Below, in pieces: positions 1-10,963 of a stretch of DNA of 64,000 nt; the stretch's first letter is position 1; each line of letters starts with the position of its first letter. The stretch covers positions 9,687,001 through 9,751,000 of the forward strand of contig CM037589.1 in the NCBI GenBank assembly GCA_021018995.1, in the 5' to 3' direction. Position numbers and translations under genes: made by a program. Source of the DNA: Chloranthus sessilifolius. Lineage: Eukaryota > Streptophyta > Magnoliopsida > Chloranthales > Chloranthaceae. The notes under the pieces were generated by a model. It did not search any database. It had not been told where the DNA came from and saw nothing but the letters and a program-made list of their open reading frames with translations.

Positions 1-102
1 TTTATTTTCATAGGTTACATTTGAATTTGAAAATACGAAAGATATTCTATTACAACATATGCCTTGAGTTGGCAATCGAATTGACTGGAAATAAGGGGGC
101 AA

Positions 103-291
103 TGGTCAAGTCCAGCCAAGTTTAAATGAATTTCGAGTTCAACCACATTTGCAGCCCTTAAAAATAAGAGAATCTTGACTACATGTCATCCTATACAAAG
201 TAAAAACCATGAAAGTCAAAATTCTCCCATATTCAAGGGATGCAGATGTGGTTGAACTCGAAATCCGATTCAACCTGGTTGGACATGACCA
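103..291. repeat. Foldback element with about 85-bp inverted arms
   Basis: The left arm (about 103-183) and the reverse complement of the right arm (about 205-291) can be aligned over most of their length. Both hold the core TTTCGAGTTCAACCACAT, and the outer ends match as TGGTCAAGTCC and TGGTCATGTCC. A short loop separates them. This is the structure of a foldback MITE, and a transcript would form a long imperfect hairpin. No target duplication could be fixed. Confidence 0.6.
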
Positions 292-840
292 GAGATAAGG
301 CTGCTAGGAGTTGGTAACTAAATGAATTGAAAAATATTTTTCATTAGGTGGATCTTTAACCTTGACAAAAGAGACGATAGAAGAGTGGTGGCTAGTGAAC
401 CCAACCCCTTTACAAAGCAAAGACAGGTAGCAGCAAAATGGGGGATGGATAGCTAACCAGGGCACAATTTGGGAATAACCATCTTGCATCCCAAATCTTA
501 CCTAAATGATATATAGAGTTGGTATTTGGTTCCTAGTTCGTGTACCGCTGGAAAATGGTCAAGTTTTATGAGGTGCACAATTATTTATGAGCATGCAAAT
601 CCCTAAAAGTATGCTTTTGACCTTTCGATCAACCTTCAAAACTTTACATTAAAAACTTGAATCCTAGCGTTGCTAGGCCTTGAAAGATGACTAATTTATC
701 TATTTAGTTAGCTATCATATGCAGGAGGTTATAAAGGAAGAAAAGAAAAAAAAAAGAGTTAATAAACATAAGAAAGAAAGAAGGACATCAAAAGCCCAAA
801 AGAGAAGAAAGAGAAGAAAGAAAAAAGATCAAAATATGCC
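292..840. other. Intergenic, no gene seen
   Basis: AT-rich sequence with an A/G-rich patch around 735-830. The open frames here have no recognisable domains. Confidence 0.5.
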
Positions 841-1950
841 AAACTCGACTGGCCGAAATTTAATTTTGACCTATAGAGATTAGAAGAAAGAGAAAAATAT
901 ATATAACTCGACTGGTCGAAATTGAATTTTGACCTATCGAGTTCCACAAAGGGAGTTCAATATTACCAATCTCGACAGGTCAAGATTGGATCTCGACCTG
1001 TCGAGATGGGAATTCCAGCACAGAATTGAGTGGGTTATTTTGGGAAGATGCAATCCAAGAATTCCTTCTTTCCTATTTGAAATTATAGTTATTTTAGGAT
1101 TTCTTTCTTAGTTTATCTTATTGTACTAAGGTCTTATGAATCTATAAATAATGACCCTAGGTTCAGGTTTAGAGAGAGTTTTTTAATTCATAATTTTTAG
1201 AGATAATTTCATAGTTTTTATAATTTTTTGGATTTCGAGAGTTTATGAGATTGAGGGAATTATAAATCATCGTTATTTGGTAGAATCAGAGAGTTGTACT
1301 CTGATGATGATGATCAGAACAACGATGCGTGGCTAAATTTTTGAAGTTTGAGATCTCTTGTAAATCAAAAATGAGTAATTAATTTAAAGTTTTATGTCTT
1401 ATTCTATTTTGAATTCGTCTATGATAATGATTGCATGATTGAGATTCCCTTTTGTTAGTGACTCGATGTGAATATTCCTAAAGTATTTTATTTCTATGTT
1501 TAATCATCATAATTGCTATCAAATAAGTACTTGTAGTCTAGTTTGATAGATTTCATACAATGGTACTTACGGATTAGATCGCTAGAGATTAGATGGATTA
1601 TATCGTCCTAATTAATTTATGACTATGAATAGAATCTGATTATTTTACCTAGCTTTAGCTTGTAGCGAAGAGAAGGTTATTACCTCGAATTCAAATTAGA
1701 GTAGGAATAGAATTGTGAGTTAGTGACGAATCTGCGATTAAGAGGGACCCTACTATATTTTCTCTATTGTTATTCAAATCTATTTTTATTGCATTCTCCA
1801 AATAATCATAGTTAGATTTACTTCTCAAAACTCATTTCTAATTGAGTCTTTAACTTAGATAAACATATAGTTCATGTGGTACGATATCCTCTGTATTGGC
1901 CCTAGTTCCACAAACTTGTACTTGTACACCTACAAGGTTTTTAGATTTTA
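841..1950 (+). mobile_element. LTR-like segment with CTCGAC inverted-motif array
   Basis: Three pairs of the motif CTCGAC(T/A)GG(T/C)C and its complement lie between 843 and 1008; the last pair reads CTCGACAGGTC and GACCTGTCGAG. A TATA box follows at 1143-1150. The 3' part (1880-1945) resembles the U5 end of plant gypsy LTRs: TGTGGTACGATATCC, then GTACACCTACAAGG. No TG...CA boundaries or target duplication could be fixed, so the extent is approximate. I infer an old LTR in + orientation. Confidence 0.4.
1143..1150 (+). promoter_or_regulatory. TATA box of LTR-like segment
   Basis: TATAAATA, about 135 bp after the last CTCGAC-type motif. The same order (palindrome array, then TATA box) occurs in other LTRs of this window. 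Confidence 0.4.
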
Positions 1951-2492
1951 ACGATCACCTTTCACCAATTTTGCCACTAAAAAGTATCTATGCATTTCCT
2001 AAAGTTGATGGAGGGAGATTGGCGAGAGCACCGACATAGTGCACATGTTAGTATATAATACCAACTTAACAATATATTGGCAAGGTTTTGGGGACAAGTT
2101 TGGGCTTAGGTGCTAAACCATTCCTTTGAGGTTGGACCCAGAACATCCCAATATTGGACTAATGGGAGCTCAACATTTGGTTGAGATCGTGGTTTAAATT
2201 CCTGATATCAAACTTTGGATAAGCCAACACCAATCTGATGCACATCGTTGATATCGATGAGCATTGCCCAATCCAGCCACACCAATTCAGAGAAAAACAA
2301 AATCACCAAAGATATGAAAAATAGGCACAAGTCCTTTTAAGGGCACAAGTCCTACCAAGTCGATACAGATGCCACATAGTAGTATCGGTCACGGAGTAGG
2401 TCTAATCGATGCGCAACCAGTGCGCATTATTGTCAAAGGAGATTTAACACCATGGTTGAGATTACACCCTAAAGACCCCACTTTTTAGGTCG
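1951..2492. other. Intergenic, nothing recognised
   Basis: No open frame of note and no repeat structure that I could align. Confidence 0.4.
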
Positions 2493-2765
2493 TGTGGAAC
2501 ACACTTTTTTACGTATCTAAGTCATCAAAATGGTAGACCATCATTTAAATTAAGCTCTGCACAAAAGTTCTAATCATCAAAGAATAGTTACCATTTACAA
2601 TCGTACTTTAAAGGGACCGTCGGCCATATCTACAGTAGGGTCAACAATGAAGTGTTACAATCAAATAATAAGCATCTTTTGATTGTCATAATTTTTAAAT
2701 TGAATTAAGTTCAAATGATTGCCTACCATTCGAGCGACTTAGATTAATCAGTAATGTGTTCCATA
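2493..2765. mobile_element. MITE with long imperfect terminal inverted repeats
   Basis: The left end starts TGTGGAACACA and the reverse complement of the right end starts TATGGAACACA. The similarity runs about 65 bp inward on each side and includes shared blocks such as ATCTAAGTC and AATGGTAG. It is about 273 bp long with no coding capacity. The superfamily is not assigned because no target duplication is clear. Confidence 0.6.
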
Positions 2766-3475
2766 TGGCACCATGTTGCTTCAAAGTTGGGCAGGAGAGT
2801 CAAATGTCAAGCTCACACTTTTTATGACTAACATTATTATATTGACTAGTAACATTTGTAATAACGGTGCAAATGATACAACGTTCGTATTAGGTAATTC
2901 ACTCGAGCACCTTGTGACTTTGGTACTCACGAAACTATTTGGGTTATGTGTCATGTGGATTCATCACTCTATTGTTTGATAAGTGTGCCTGAACTAAATA
3001 TATTATTAGTATAAAATATTGGGACACAAAGAAATCTCTATCGTCTAATTCACAACACTAAAAATATAATTAATGGCTATAAAAATAATCCAATCGTCTA
3101 ATTTAAGACAGTCCAAGGTTATCTAAAATTAAAAGTAGGCAAAGGTAATCTAAAATTAACAATGACCATATAATTCAACAGACCAATTATTTTAGATGGC
3201 CATGGACTACTTTTTTGTTTTTTTTATAATTCGTTGAGCTATATTATTTTAGATGGCCTTTGACTACTTTGATTTAGACTATGTGGAGATCATTTTCATC
3301 CTAACTTTTTATACTAAATATCTTTTACATCAGGATGCGCCTATCACATGGCACGATGATGATTTCATGTGGCATACATCCCAAAAGGTTGCCCCGAGTA
3401 TTAAAAGCACCCAGGGCTTGAGCCACTTACCTAATATTAAATTACCGATATATACTAGTATTAGCCATGAATTAT
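2766..3475. other. Intergenic, minor repeats only
   Basis: The block ATTATTTTAGATGGCC occurs twice (about 3188 and 3243). Open frames in this stretch lack any recognisable domain. Confidence 0.4.
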
Positions 3476-3585
3476 AATGGTTTCACTATTAAGATTTTGA
3501 ACCTTGGGTCTAACCCCTTTATGCTTAAATAATGGTTTCAATATTAAGATTTTGAACCTTGGGCCTAACCCCTTTATGCAAATAT
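3476..3585. repeat. Direct tandem duplication, 55-bp period
   Basis: AATGGTTTCA(C/A)TATTAAG and the following text, ending in ACCCCTTTATGC, appear twice in a row, starting at 3476 and 3531, with few mismatches. Confidence 0.8.
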
Positions 3586-3785
3586 AGGTCCCCGATTCAC
3601 ACTCACATACTAAATAGCTACTCTAACAAATGGATTTAAGCCCTCCAAAAAATTGCGCTAAAAAATATCCTCCGTAGCCTATTGCCAACTCTAGAGATGC
3701 CATGTTTTCTCTAATATTATGAAAATGATAGTTCCAAATATTTTGTAGATCACTTTTGTGATGTAGTAGCTTTTAAAAATAATTT

Positions 3786-4079
3786 ATTACTATTTTATCA
3801 TCATCATCATCATTGTCATCATTATTATTAATATAGCATTATCTCATTTGTTTGGGGTCGGCTTCATGAGTCTTATTTGCCCATTTGTTATTGATGAGCG
3901 ATAAGCTCTCCAAAACTTTGAATTCGTTCATATCCCTTCTCGTCGCTTACCTCCATGTCTTCATTAGTCTTCCTCTTCTCCTACTTCAGCTTGTGATTGG
4001 AGCATCTAAATTCTTCATACAATGTCTACTTCTGGCCTTCGATGGACATATCCAAACCACCCCAAGCAATATTCTGTAA
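3786..4079 (-). pseudogene. RTE-type LINE, C-terminal end of reverse transcriptase ORF and tail
   Basis: On the minus strand near 4060-4015 the translation reads GWFGYVHRRP, which matches the conserved WFGHVxRRP signature at the C-terminus of plant RTE reverse transcriptases. In-frame stops follow. The far end carries a TTTGGGGTCGGCTTCATG block and an ATG/ATT-type microsatellite (about 3796-3835), as expected for an RTE 3' tail in this orientation. It is a decayed 5'-truncated copy. Confidence 0.65.
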
Positions 4080-4376
4080 TTTTTTTTATAAGTTACACTC
4101 TCTAATTTCCTCTTATATACTAATTCTTAATTTTAACATTTCTTGTTATTCTACTCATTTATTTTAACATACACATCTCAGCCACATGTGCATCATCTTC
4201 TTCTCGCTTTTCATAGTCTAACATTCTACACCGTATAATTAGGCAGGTCTAACTGTTGTCTTATAAAGTTTCTTTAATTTAAGTTGAACTCTTGGCTTGC
4301 GTACCTCCATTTCATCCAACTAGCAGCAATCATATTTGAGACATCCTCTTCAAATCCATCCTCTGATTGTAAAGCC
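4080..4376. other. Flank of RTE relic, nothing further recognised
   Basis: T-rich sequence, possibly more decayed LINE. The last five bases before the adjacent solo LTR are its target duplication (TAAGT). Confidence 0.3.
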
Positions 4377-5485
4377 TAAGTTGTGACACCCTGTAAAATC
4401 ATGCTCCGGTAAGTCGAAACATGTGGTGTGCCATCGATCATTGGACCTAGAGCAGAGGGTAGCCGCGTAGAAACTTTCCACTAGGGGCCCATATAAAGCT
4501 ATGGCGCATGGGGACTAAAGGGATTGAAATCTATTAGACCCCAAGACCTAGACCCTCTTAGAAACCAAACCAATCTTGGGTCTATTCAGAATTAAGATTC
4601 TTCTGGACCACCTTGAATGTAAGTGTTAGTGGACTGGTCACTTAAGACCCATTGAAAAACCTACATGCAGTTAGGACCTGCCCAGAAAGTTCGAGGAACC
4701 AAGACCCATATGAAACAGGGTACTTGAGCCCATGAGTATGAGCCAAGAGATAGATAGTATACACAATTTTGGTTTATGAGTCACACACCTAATCCAAAAC
4801 CCTTTCTATTTATTCACTACCTCACGTAACCATGCAAATCATTGTAGAAGGGTGAGAGCACTGGCTGTTGTAGCTCGAGGAGAAGCGAGAGAGAAAGAGA
4901 AGCCATTGCCCTTCTCCTTGTATGCTTCTTTGCAAACCCAACCGTAGATCTCTCCCAAAACCCTCTCTGCTACAAGAGAAGAATTGATTCCTATTTACCT
5001 TTGAACACCCCAAACTCTGTAGTTCTTCCTTCAATCAAGGTGAACAAATCTTGGAATCGACACTTTGACAGTGTTGATCCGATGTCGACAAGATGTATAT
5101 CTTCGCATGCGAGGAAAGCTAATAAGGTATCCCTCCTAGTGCATGTGCTGTGTTTTAGAAACATAATACTATTGCTAAGTAGTGATAATCGAGGCTGCAT
5201 GCAGAGTTTTCAAGGATCGAATGCGTGTGAATCGCGAGAAGGGAAGCATTGTGTTCGATCATTGAAACCCTTACACGTGTAGTGAAATTGGGGATAAATT
5301 ACAAATGTAAAACTTGGGAATGCATGGGTTTTTGGTGTGCGAATTGATTGTATTAAAGAGGGGAGTCTCGTATATGAGTGATAGCTCATTTTGAATGTGT
5401 ATGGTGTGTTTTGAACCCACTTGAGAAGCCATAAAGGCCGGCCCGAGCTGAGGTGATGATCTATTAAAGAGAACAGGTCTGTATG

Positions 5486-5990
5486 GTACGCTCGAGCATA
5501 ATTGGAACTGCTCGAGCGGAATACCATCTGAAGCCTACGCTTGAGCAAAAATTTTAGGCTTAAATCGCTCGGGAGGAAACCGCTCGAGCGTGATATGGGT
5601 GTTTGTACTAAAACATCACTCGAACAAGAATTGACACGCTCGAGCGTGAAAGAACCTGAAGCGTACGCTCGAGCAAAAATCATAGGTCGCTCGAGAGAAA
5701 GCCGCTCGAGCGTGGACTGGAAATTACATTGGAAAACTGCCCAAGCGTAATTGAAGCCGCTCGAGCAGAAAGAGACCTGAAGGCGTATGCTGGAGCGGGA
5801 ATCATAAGCTTAAATCGCTCGAGCGTAAATTGTAGGATTATACTGAGAATATGCTCGAGCAGAAATGGGAACGCTCGAGCAGGAAATCACCTGAAGCCTA
5901 CACTCGAGCGGGATTCCTAGGATTATTCCACTCGGTTAGGAACCGCTCAAGCATGATTGTTGGAACCATTGGAGGTTCGCTTGAGCGGGA
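5486..5990. repeat. Dispersed array of CGCTCGAGCG-type palindromes
   Basis: About 19 units centred on CTCGAG or one-base variants (CTTGAG, CTCAAG, CTGGAG, CTCGGG) are spaced irregularly by 15-50 bp. The best copies are full palindromes, such as CGCTCGAGCG at about 5581, 5639, 5703 and 5817. The spacer sequences differ, so this is a motif array and not a simple tandem repeat. Confidence 0.85.
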
Positions 5991-6412
5991 ACCCCTATCT
6001 TGACTTAATTACACTTGTGTGTTTGTGAGCCCTATATGATTAAGCGTGTTTGACCCAGATAATTAAGACATATGTCAGGCATCATGATTTTAGGATAAAC
6101 ACACGGAGGGGAACTATTGCCGAGCTCGTAAGATTCGTGAGACGTGACACATGTGCTTGACGAGATTTATGTAAGGAAAATACCTTGCCTGATTATATGT
6201 TCTCTTGAAAGCATGTTTATGATGTGATTTACTCAAGATTCTGTTTCCATAAAAATAAAGATATATGTACCTTGAAAACTTGTAAATGTGAAGATTTGTT
6301 ATTCTTTTCGCACAAGCTTTGTATGACTTTGTACACGCATCTTATTGTGCTCTATGATATGTTTTCTCGTTCTGTGACCATATTATGTGATTCTGTGAGC
6401 ATGTGTAATGAG

Positions 6413-6628
6413 GAGTGGAGTCTCCATGAGAGGGGTGGAGTCCCCGGGGTTACAACCCTGTATCCTAATATGAGCTGCTCAGTTCCCAAATGTGGGATGT
6501 TTTTCCATGTGACATGTTTATGAGTTGCATTAGTCGTAAGGGTCTCCAATAGAGGGGTGGAGTCCTGGGGGTTACGACCTGTGTCCTACTACGGACTGCT
6601 CTATTCCCTAATGTGGGATACTTACGCT
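6413..6628. repeat. Tandem duplication, 122-bp period, inside solo LTR
   Basis: The block AGGGGTGGAGTCC...GGGTTAC and its continuation to AATGTGGGAT occurs at 6431 and again at 6553. Confidence 0.75.
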
Positions 6629-7599
6629 AATGTCATTTGATATGATATGTCTTGAACCATGCTATGTGAGATGGTACATCATGATTCCATGCTACACGTT
6701 CAGTTTTGTATTGAATCTTGATCTCGTATGTTCACATTCATTCTATTGGCATGTTTTAATTCTGTGTTTGATTTCTTGTCTCGATACGCATTGCATAAGC
6801 ACGTTTGTCAAAAATCGTGATTTGACTTGTGGAAATTATGAAAAATTCGTTATTCTGAAGTCAATTTATTTTGATATGATACGATATAGTTTTCAATACT
6901 TTTACTTATGCATTAAGAACATGTATTAAAATGATAATGTGTGATTTAACATAGTATTTTTCTTATTAAGCTTGGATGAAGCTCACCCCTCGACTATACG
7001 TCACAGTTGCAGGAGTGCCTTTGGAGCATGATCCTGAAAGAGAAGAGGATCCAAACTACAATCCTGCTGAGGAGGTCTTGCCCGAAGAGCACTTTCCCTA
7101 GTGGCTGGTGTGGAACGGGAATAGTGCCCCTTTTGAGATCTTTTTGATAAAACGGTATATGAGGATGTGTAATTAAATATTACATATATTTTGATCCGCT
7201 GTTTAGATGGAGGTCGGCCTTCATCGGTGGATGTTTATAATCTTTTGAGCATGTGTGCGTAGTAGCTAGACGTGATTTCTTTTGTCATTTTGTTATTGCT
7301 ATAGCTCTGTTTATGCTTTCGTTCATTCACTTTACTTTCGTATTTATAAGCTTACCAATGTGTGATGGCCCGATCCTTTCTATAGTTTAAATGTGAGAAA
7401 TGATTGAGCTATCGGGGAGTGATATTGTGCATCAATACCATAGCAACACGGTGATCGGATCTTATGTGTATGATCCGACGACGCGGGTTTTTGATAAGGA
7501 AATCTGGGGCCGTCATATAAGTAGTGGAAATTTTTGACATTACGACACTAGATGACTTTTATTTTAACTAAATCCTCCTCCATGCTATCACTTTCACTA

Positions 7600-8340
7600 A
7601 TTTTGGATTTATGCCAACAAATGAAGTTATTTCCCTATTATAGAAACTTATGAAGAAGTTTACAAAAAGAAAGAAAAACATACATATGACTTTAATTAAT
7701 TTGAGAGAAGCTTATTGATAGGTGTCAAGACATAATTTGGTGTTCACTAAGGAAGAAATGCATCTCGAACTTATCGATTGAGATTTCCAAGACATGTACG
7801 AATGACAGTAACTAGTGTTAGAACACCGGGGAGAGATGAGTGAGTTCCTGAACTTATCTATCACTTTCACAATTTTTTTATTTATGCCAACAAATGAAGC
7901 TATTTTCCCTACTATAGTAACTTATGAAAAAGTTTACAGAAAGAAGAAAAAATCTTACATATGATTTTAATTGATTTGGAAAAAGCTTATGATAGGTGTC
8001 ACGATATATAATTTGGTGGACACTGAGGAAGAAATGCATCCCGAACTTATCGATTAAGATTATTCACGACATATATAAATGACAGTAACTATGGTATGAA
8101 AACCGCATGGAGAAATTAATGAGTTCCCTATCAGAGTGGCTACATCAAAGATCTACCTCCAACCCATATTTGTTTGCAATGATTATGAATGCTTGAACCA
8201 TGAACATAAACGAAGAGATTCCACAGTGCTCATTATTTGAGGATGATGTGATACTAATTTCTCAACGAAGGAAAAATGAAACCTAAATTATAGAGAAAGA
8301 CTCTAGAATTAAGAGGAAACTAGCTTTAGTTTTTCATTTC
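7600..8340 (+). pseudogene. RTE-type LINE reverse transcriptase relic, partly duplicated
   Basis: Two successive copies of the same reverse transcriptase segment start at about 7608 and 7881. Each opens with ATGCCAACAAATGAAG and runs through a decayed motif of the LEKAYDR type, then WWTLRKKC and the IPNLSIKI region. Only the second copy continues into NPYLFAMIMNA and the SLFEDDVILIS stretch, the counterpart of the catalytic FADD motif with glutamate in place of the first alanine. Many stops and frameshifts are present. The family is assigned from motif order typical of plant RTE elements. Confidence 0.75.
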
Positions 8341-9244
8341 CAAGCATAAATATAATAATAATTTTTTGCCATAATATGACATAAATGTCAGGTGCATGGG
8401 CCCTAAAATTTTCTTTTGGTGATATCAATTGCAGGAGTGAATGGGCTGTCACCAACTTAAGTAGATCTAAATTTTTTTGAGCTCATCTCCAATATTGAAA
8501 TCTAGCATGCATGATCTTGGAGGCCCTAACACCAATACATGTCAATATATTGACACTTAATATCCTCTAAGAGGAGATTATATTTTTAGTTTAATAAAAT
8601 GAGCCAATGTTAGGAATTGATCTCTAATATATCTAAAATCAGCAATAGAAAAAGGCAGTTTACAAACTAAAAGCACCAGCAATAGTTCATAAAATCTATT
8701 GATTTAGTAAAAATGTAGAATTGGAGAGAGTTTTGGACTAGTCTATTCTTTTTTGAATGTTTTTTTGTATTAAGTAAAGAAAGCTAGGCTAGTGCCTCAG
8801 AGATACCGATAAAAACACTAGCTAACACCCGAAACATTGCTCTCTAGAAAATTCGGAGAAAACCAGGGAGGTACTTCGGAAAATGAAGGAAACCTTAACA
8901 CATGAAAAAAACCTTCGTAGAGGAAACCGAAAGATCTGGAAAAAACCTCCAAAAAAAAATAAAATAAGAAGAAGAAACTGACAACTAATAGGTTAGGAGG
9001 CCTATTAGAATGAATTCCTTGACGTGTAATAATTAGCAGTTGTTTCAATTGACATTTTCAAATGACAGCCCAAATATCAATAAGATAATGGCCTTTAACT
9101 GCATTGCATCTCATATGATTGCATTGATTCAGATGCCGAGTTAGTGTCAATCTCTTGCAACTAAGATGTTTAGACTTTAGATCATTGACTTTCATATCAG
9201 ACGACTTAGATGATGTTTTCATATGACAGAAGGCCTCAATATAC
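8341..9244. other. Intergenic, nothing recognised
   Basis: AT-rich. The minus-strand open frame at 8818-9048 has no domain and low-complexity composition. Confidence 0.4.
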
Positions 9245-9247
9245 TAA

Positions 9248-9477
9248 GGTTGTGTTTGGGTTAGCTCTTTCGGGGTGAAAGAATAGCTCTTTCTCTCTTT
9301 GGCTCCAACATGGAATTATTTTTACGTTTTGTAACACAAGTTCTCACTCCATTTACTCTGGCGGAGAGCTATTTTAAGTGATAAAATTGCTCTCTGCCCG
9401 CTCTTTATCATAGCAGATTTTATATGCTATGACAGAGAGCTGCTTCTGCTCTTATAAGAGTTAACCCAAACACAGCC
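9248..9477. mobile_element. PIF/Harbinger (Tourist-like) MITE, 230 bp
   Basis: The terminal inverted repeats are GGTTGTGTTTGGGTTAGCTC on the left and GGCTGTGTTTGGGTTAACTC on the right (reverse complement). A TAA target duplication lies on both sides (9245-9247 and 9478-9480). The 3-bp TAA/TTA duplication and length fit Tourist-like MITEs. Confidence 0.8.
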
Positions 9478-10049
9478 TAAGACTTTCTTTTAAGGCAAAA
9501 TTTTCAGGATTGACCTTGTCATTTTACCCTTTTTCTATCATAGACCCTATAGTTTCATCTTTCCCATAACTGACCAGCTTGAAGTCGAGCCAGTTCCAGC
9601 TGACATAAAAAGTCTAAAATACCCATTCCTATACCTTTTACCGTTCCACATACTTTAAAAATAAAAAATCTGCTATTTTTTATATTTGTGAGAAGTGAAA
9701 CAACATCTATACCGTCTAATTTGAAGGTCATAATGTAAAGATCAAATGTGCCAAAGATCGATACGAAACATGCTCTTATCTTTTTTCATAGTTGAATATC
9801 AAATTTAATAATAGGCTCAACTAATGAATCGTCACCGATAAAATAATCAATCGTTATCTCTCTAATAACAATTTGACCTCGATCTGATAACAAATCGTCA
9901 CCACTCAGATAGAAAAAAGTATTTAAATATAAAATTATTGGTTTATTTCATGTTGTATGTTCTAGTTGAGCTGGCTAGGGTATTTTGTTTGGACGGGAGA
10001 GACATGAGTTCAATTCCTGTTAATTGTTACCCTCTTTTGGATACTCAAC

Positions 10050-10190
10050 TAAAATTTTAAACAAATACGCATTTAAAAAGATTCGAACACAAAACCACTT
10101 GGAAAAGCAACAGATGCTTAACCAAAATTTTAAACAAATATGTACTTAAAAAGATTTGAACACAACCACTTACTTGGAAAAGCAATGCAC
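10050..10190. repeat. Tandem duplication of about 70 bp
   Basis: The block AAAATTTTAAACAAATA(C/T)G followed by a diverged copy of AAAAAGATTCGAACAC and CCACTTGGAAAAGCAA is present twice. Confidence 0.65.
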
Positions 10191-10430
10191 TACCATTGCA
10201 CTACACAACATGCCATTGTTATGATGGGAACACTTTTTGTATATATTATTTAATAAAAATTAGCGATACAATATCAAAGCAATGACAATTTGTTACGAGA
10301 GCTGTGACGATTGTAGACACCCCGCTTTCGACCTCTCGGAGTGCACAAACTATCCAATCAACCATTGACCATGCCCATGATTTCTAAAAAAATCAGTCTT
10401 TTCCCAAAATCCCTAAAACCTTTAGCTTTG

Positions 10431-10946
10431 GGAATTATACGCTGGAATCCTAGCGTATAATTGGACTCACACTCAGTCCCTGTTTCTCAAGGGATTATAC
10501 GCTTGATTCCAGGCGTATAATTGATTATACGCCACACTTAGTGTGTATAATCACCCCACTGTCCACCAGGACTATCCTTCTCAAAGATCGGACTCCCCCG
10601 GATTATACGCAGGGATCCTCGCGTACAATTCGATTATACACCGAAATACATGCGTATAATCAATCCACTTGGATTGGGTTTCTCTCTCTCTCAAACCACT
10701 TTGGCTTCTTGCCTGTACGTTTTACTTACAACGTATAATTGTGGAAAATCCTTCTCGGACTCTACCTTCCAGATCGATCAGGTCACTTGATTGATTTAGT
10801 CGGTGGCCGCCCCGAATTATACGCTGGAACCACAACTATACTTCATTATACGCTGGACTCCCAATGTATAACTCAGATTATACACCGGACTTTCAACGTA
10901 TAGTTCTAGATTATACGCTAGACTCCCACTCCCTACGTATAATTGG
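10431..10946. repeat. Array of ATTATACGC / GCGTATAAT inverted motifs
   Basis: ATTATACGC-type motifs alternate with their reverse complement GCGTATAAT at spacings of about 10-15 bp, so neighbours form small hairpins, for example 10434-10464 and 10494-10523. About eight pairs are visible, some decayed (ATTATACACC, ACGTATAGT). The array ends within 10 bp of the TATA box. Confidence 0.85.
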
Positions 10947-10954
10947 TCGATAAC

Positions 10955-10963
10955 TATAAATAG
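10955..10963 (+). promoter_or_regulatory. TATA box of solo LTR
   Basis: TATAAATAG followed by GGCTCTTGCCCTCCCATTC, a typical plant LTR promoter context, directly after the hairpin array. Confidence 0.65.

Larger units (their letters stand above)
4382..7517 (+). mobile_element. Solo LTR (3.1 kb) of a Tekay/Del-like gypsy element
   Basis: It starts TGTGACACCC and ends GGGGCCGTCATA. The terminal GTCATA mirrors the opening TGTGAC with one transition. Perfect 5-bp target duplications TAAGT flank it (4377-4381 and 7518-7522). A block near 6968 (AGCTTGGATGAAGCTCACCC) matches a block in the LTR of the large chromovirus in intron 5 (GAGCTAGGATGTAGCTCACC near 35384), followed in both by a similar GATCC-rich, acidic-codon-like stretch. 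No internal gag-pol is present, so I infer LTR-LTR recombination. Confidence 0.8.

Noticed and set aside
5001..5683. Open frames of 93 and 157 codons
   Set aside because: They lie inside the solo LTR and overlap the CTCGAG array. No domain, and they occur on both strands.
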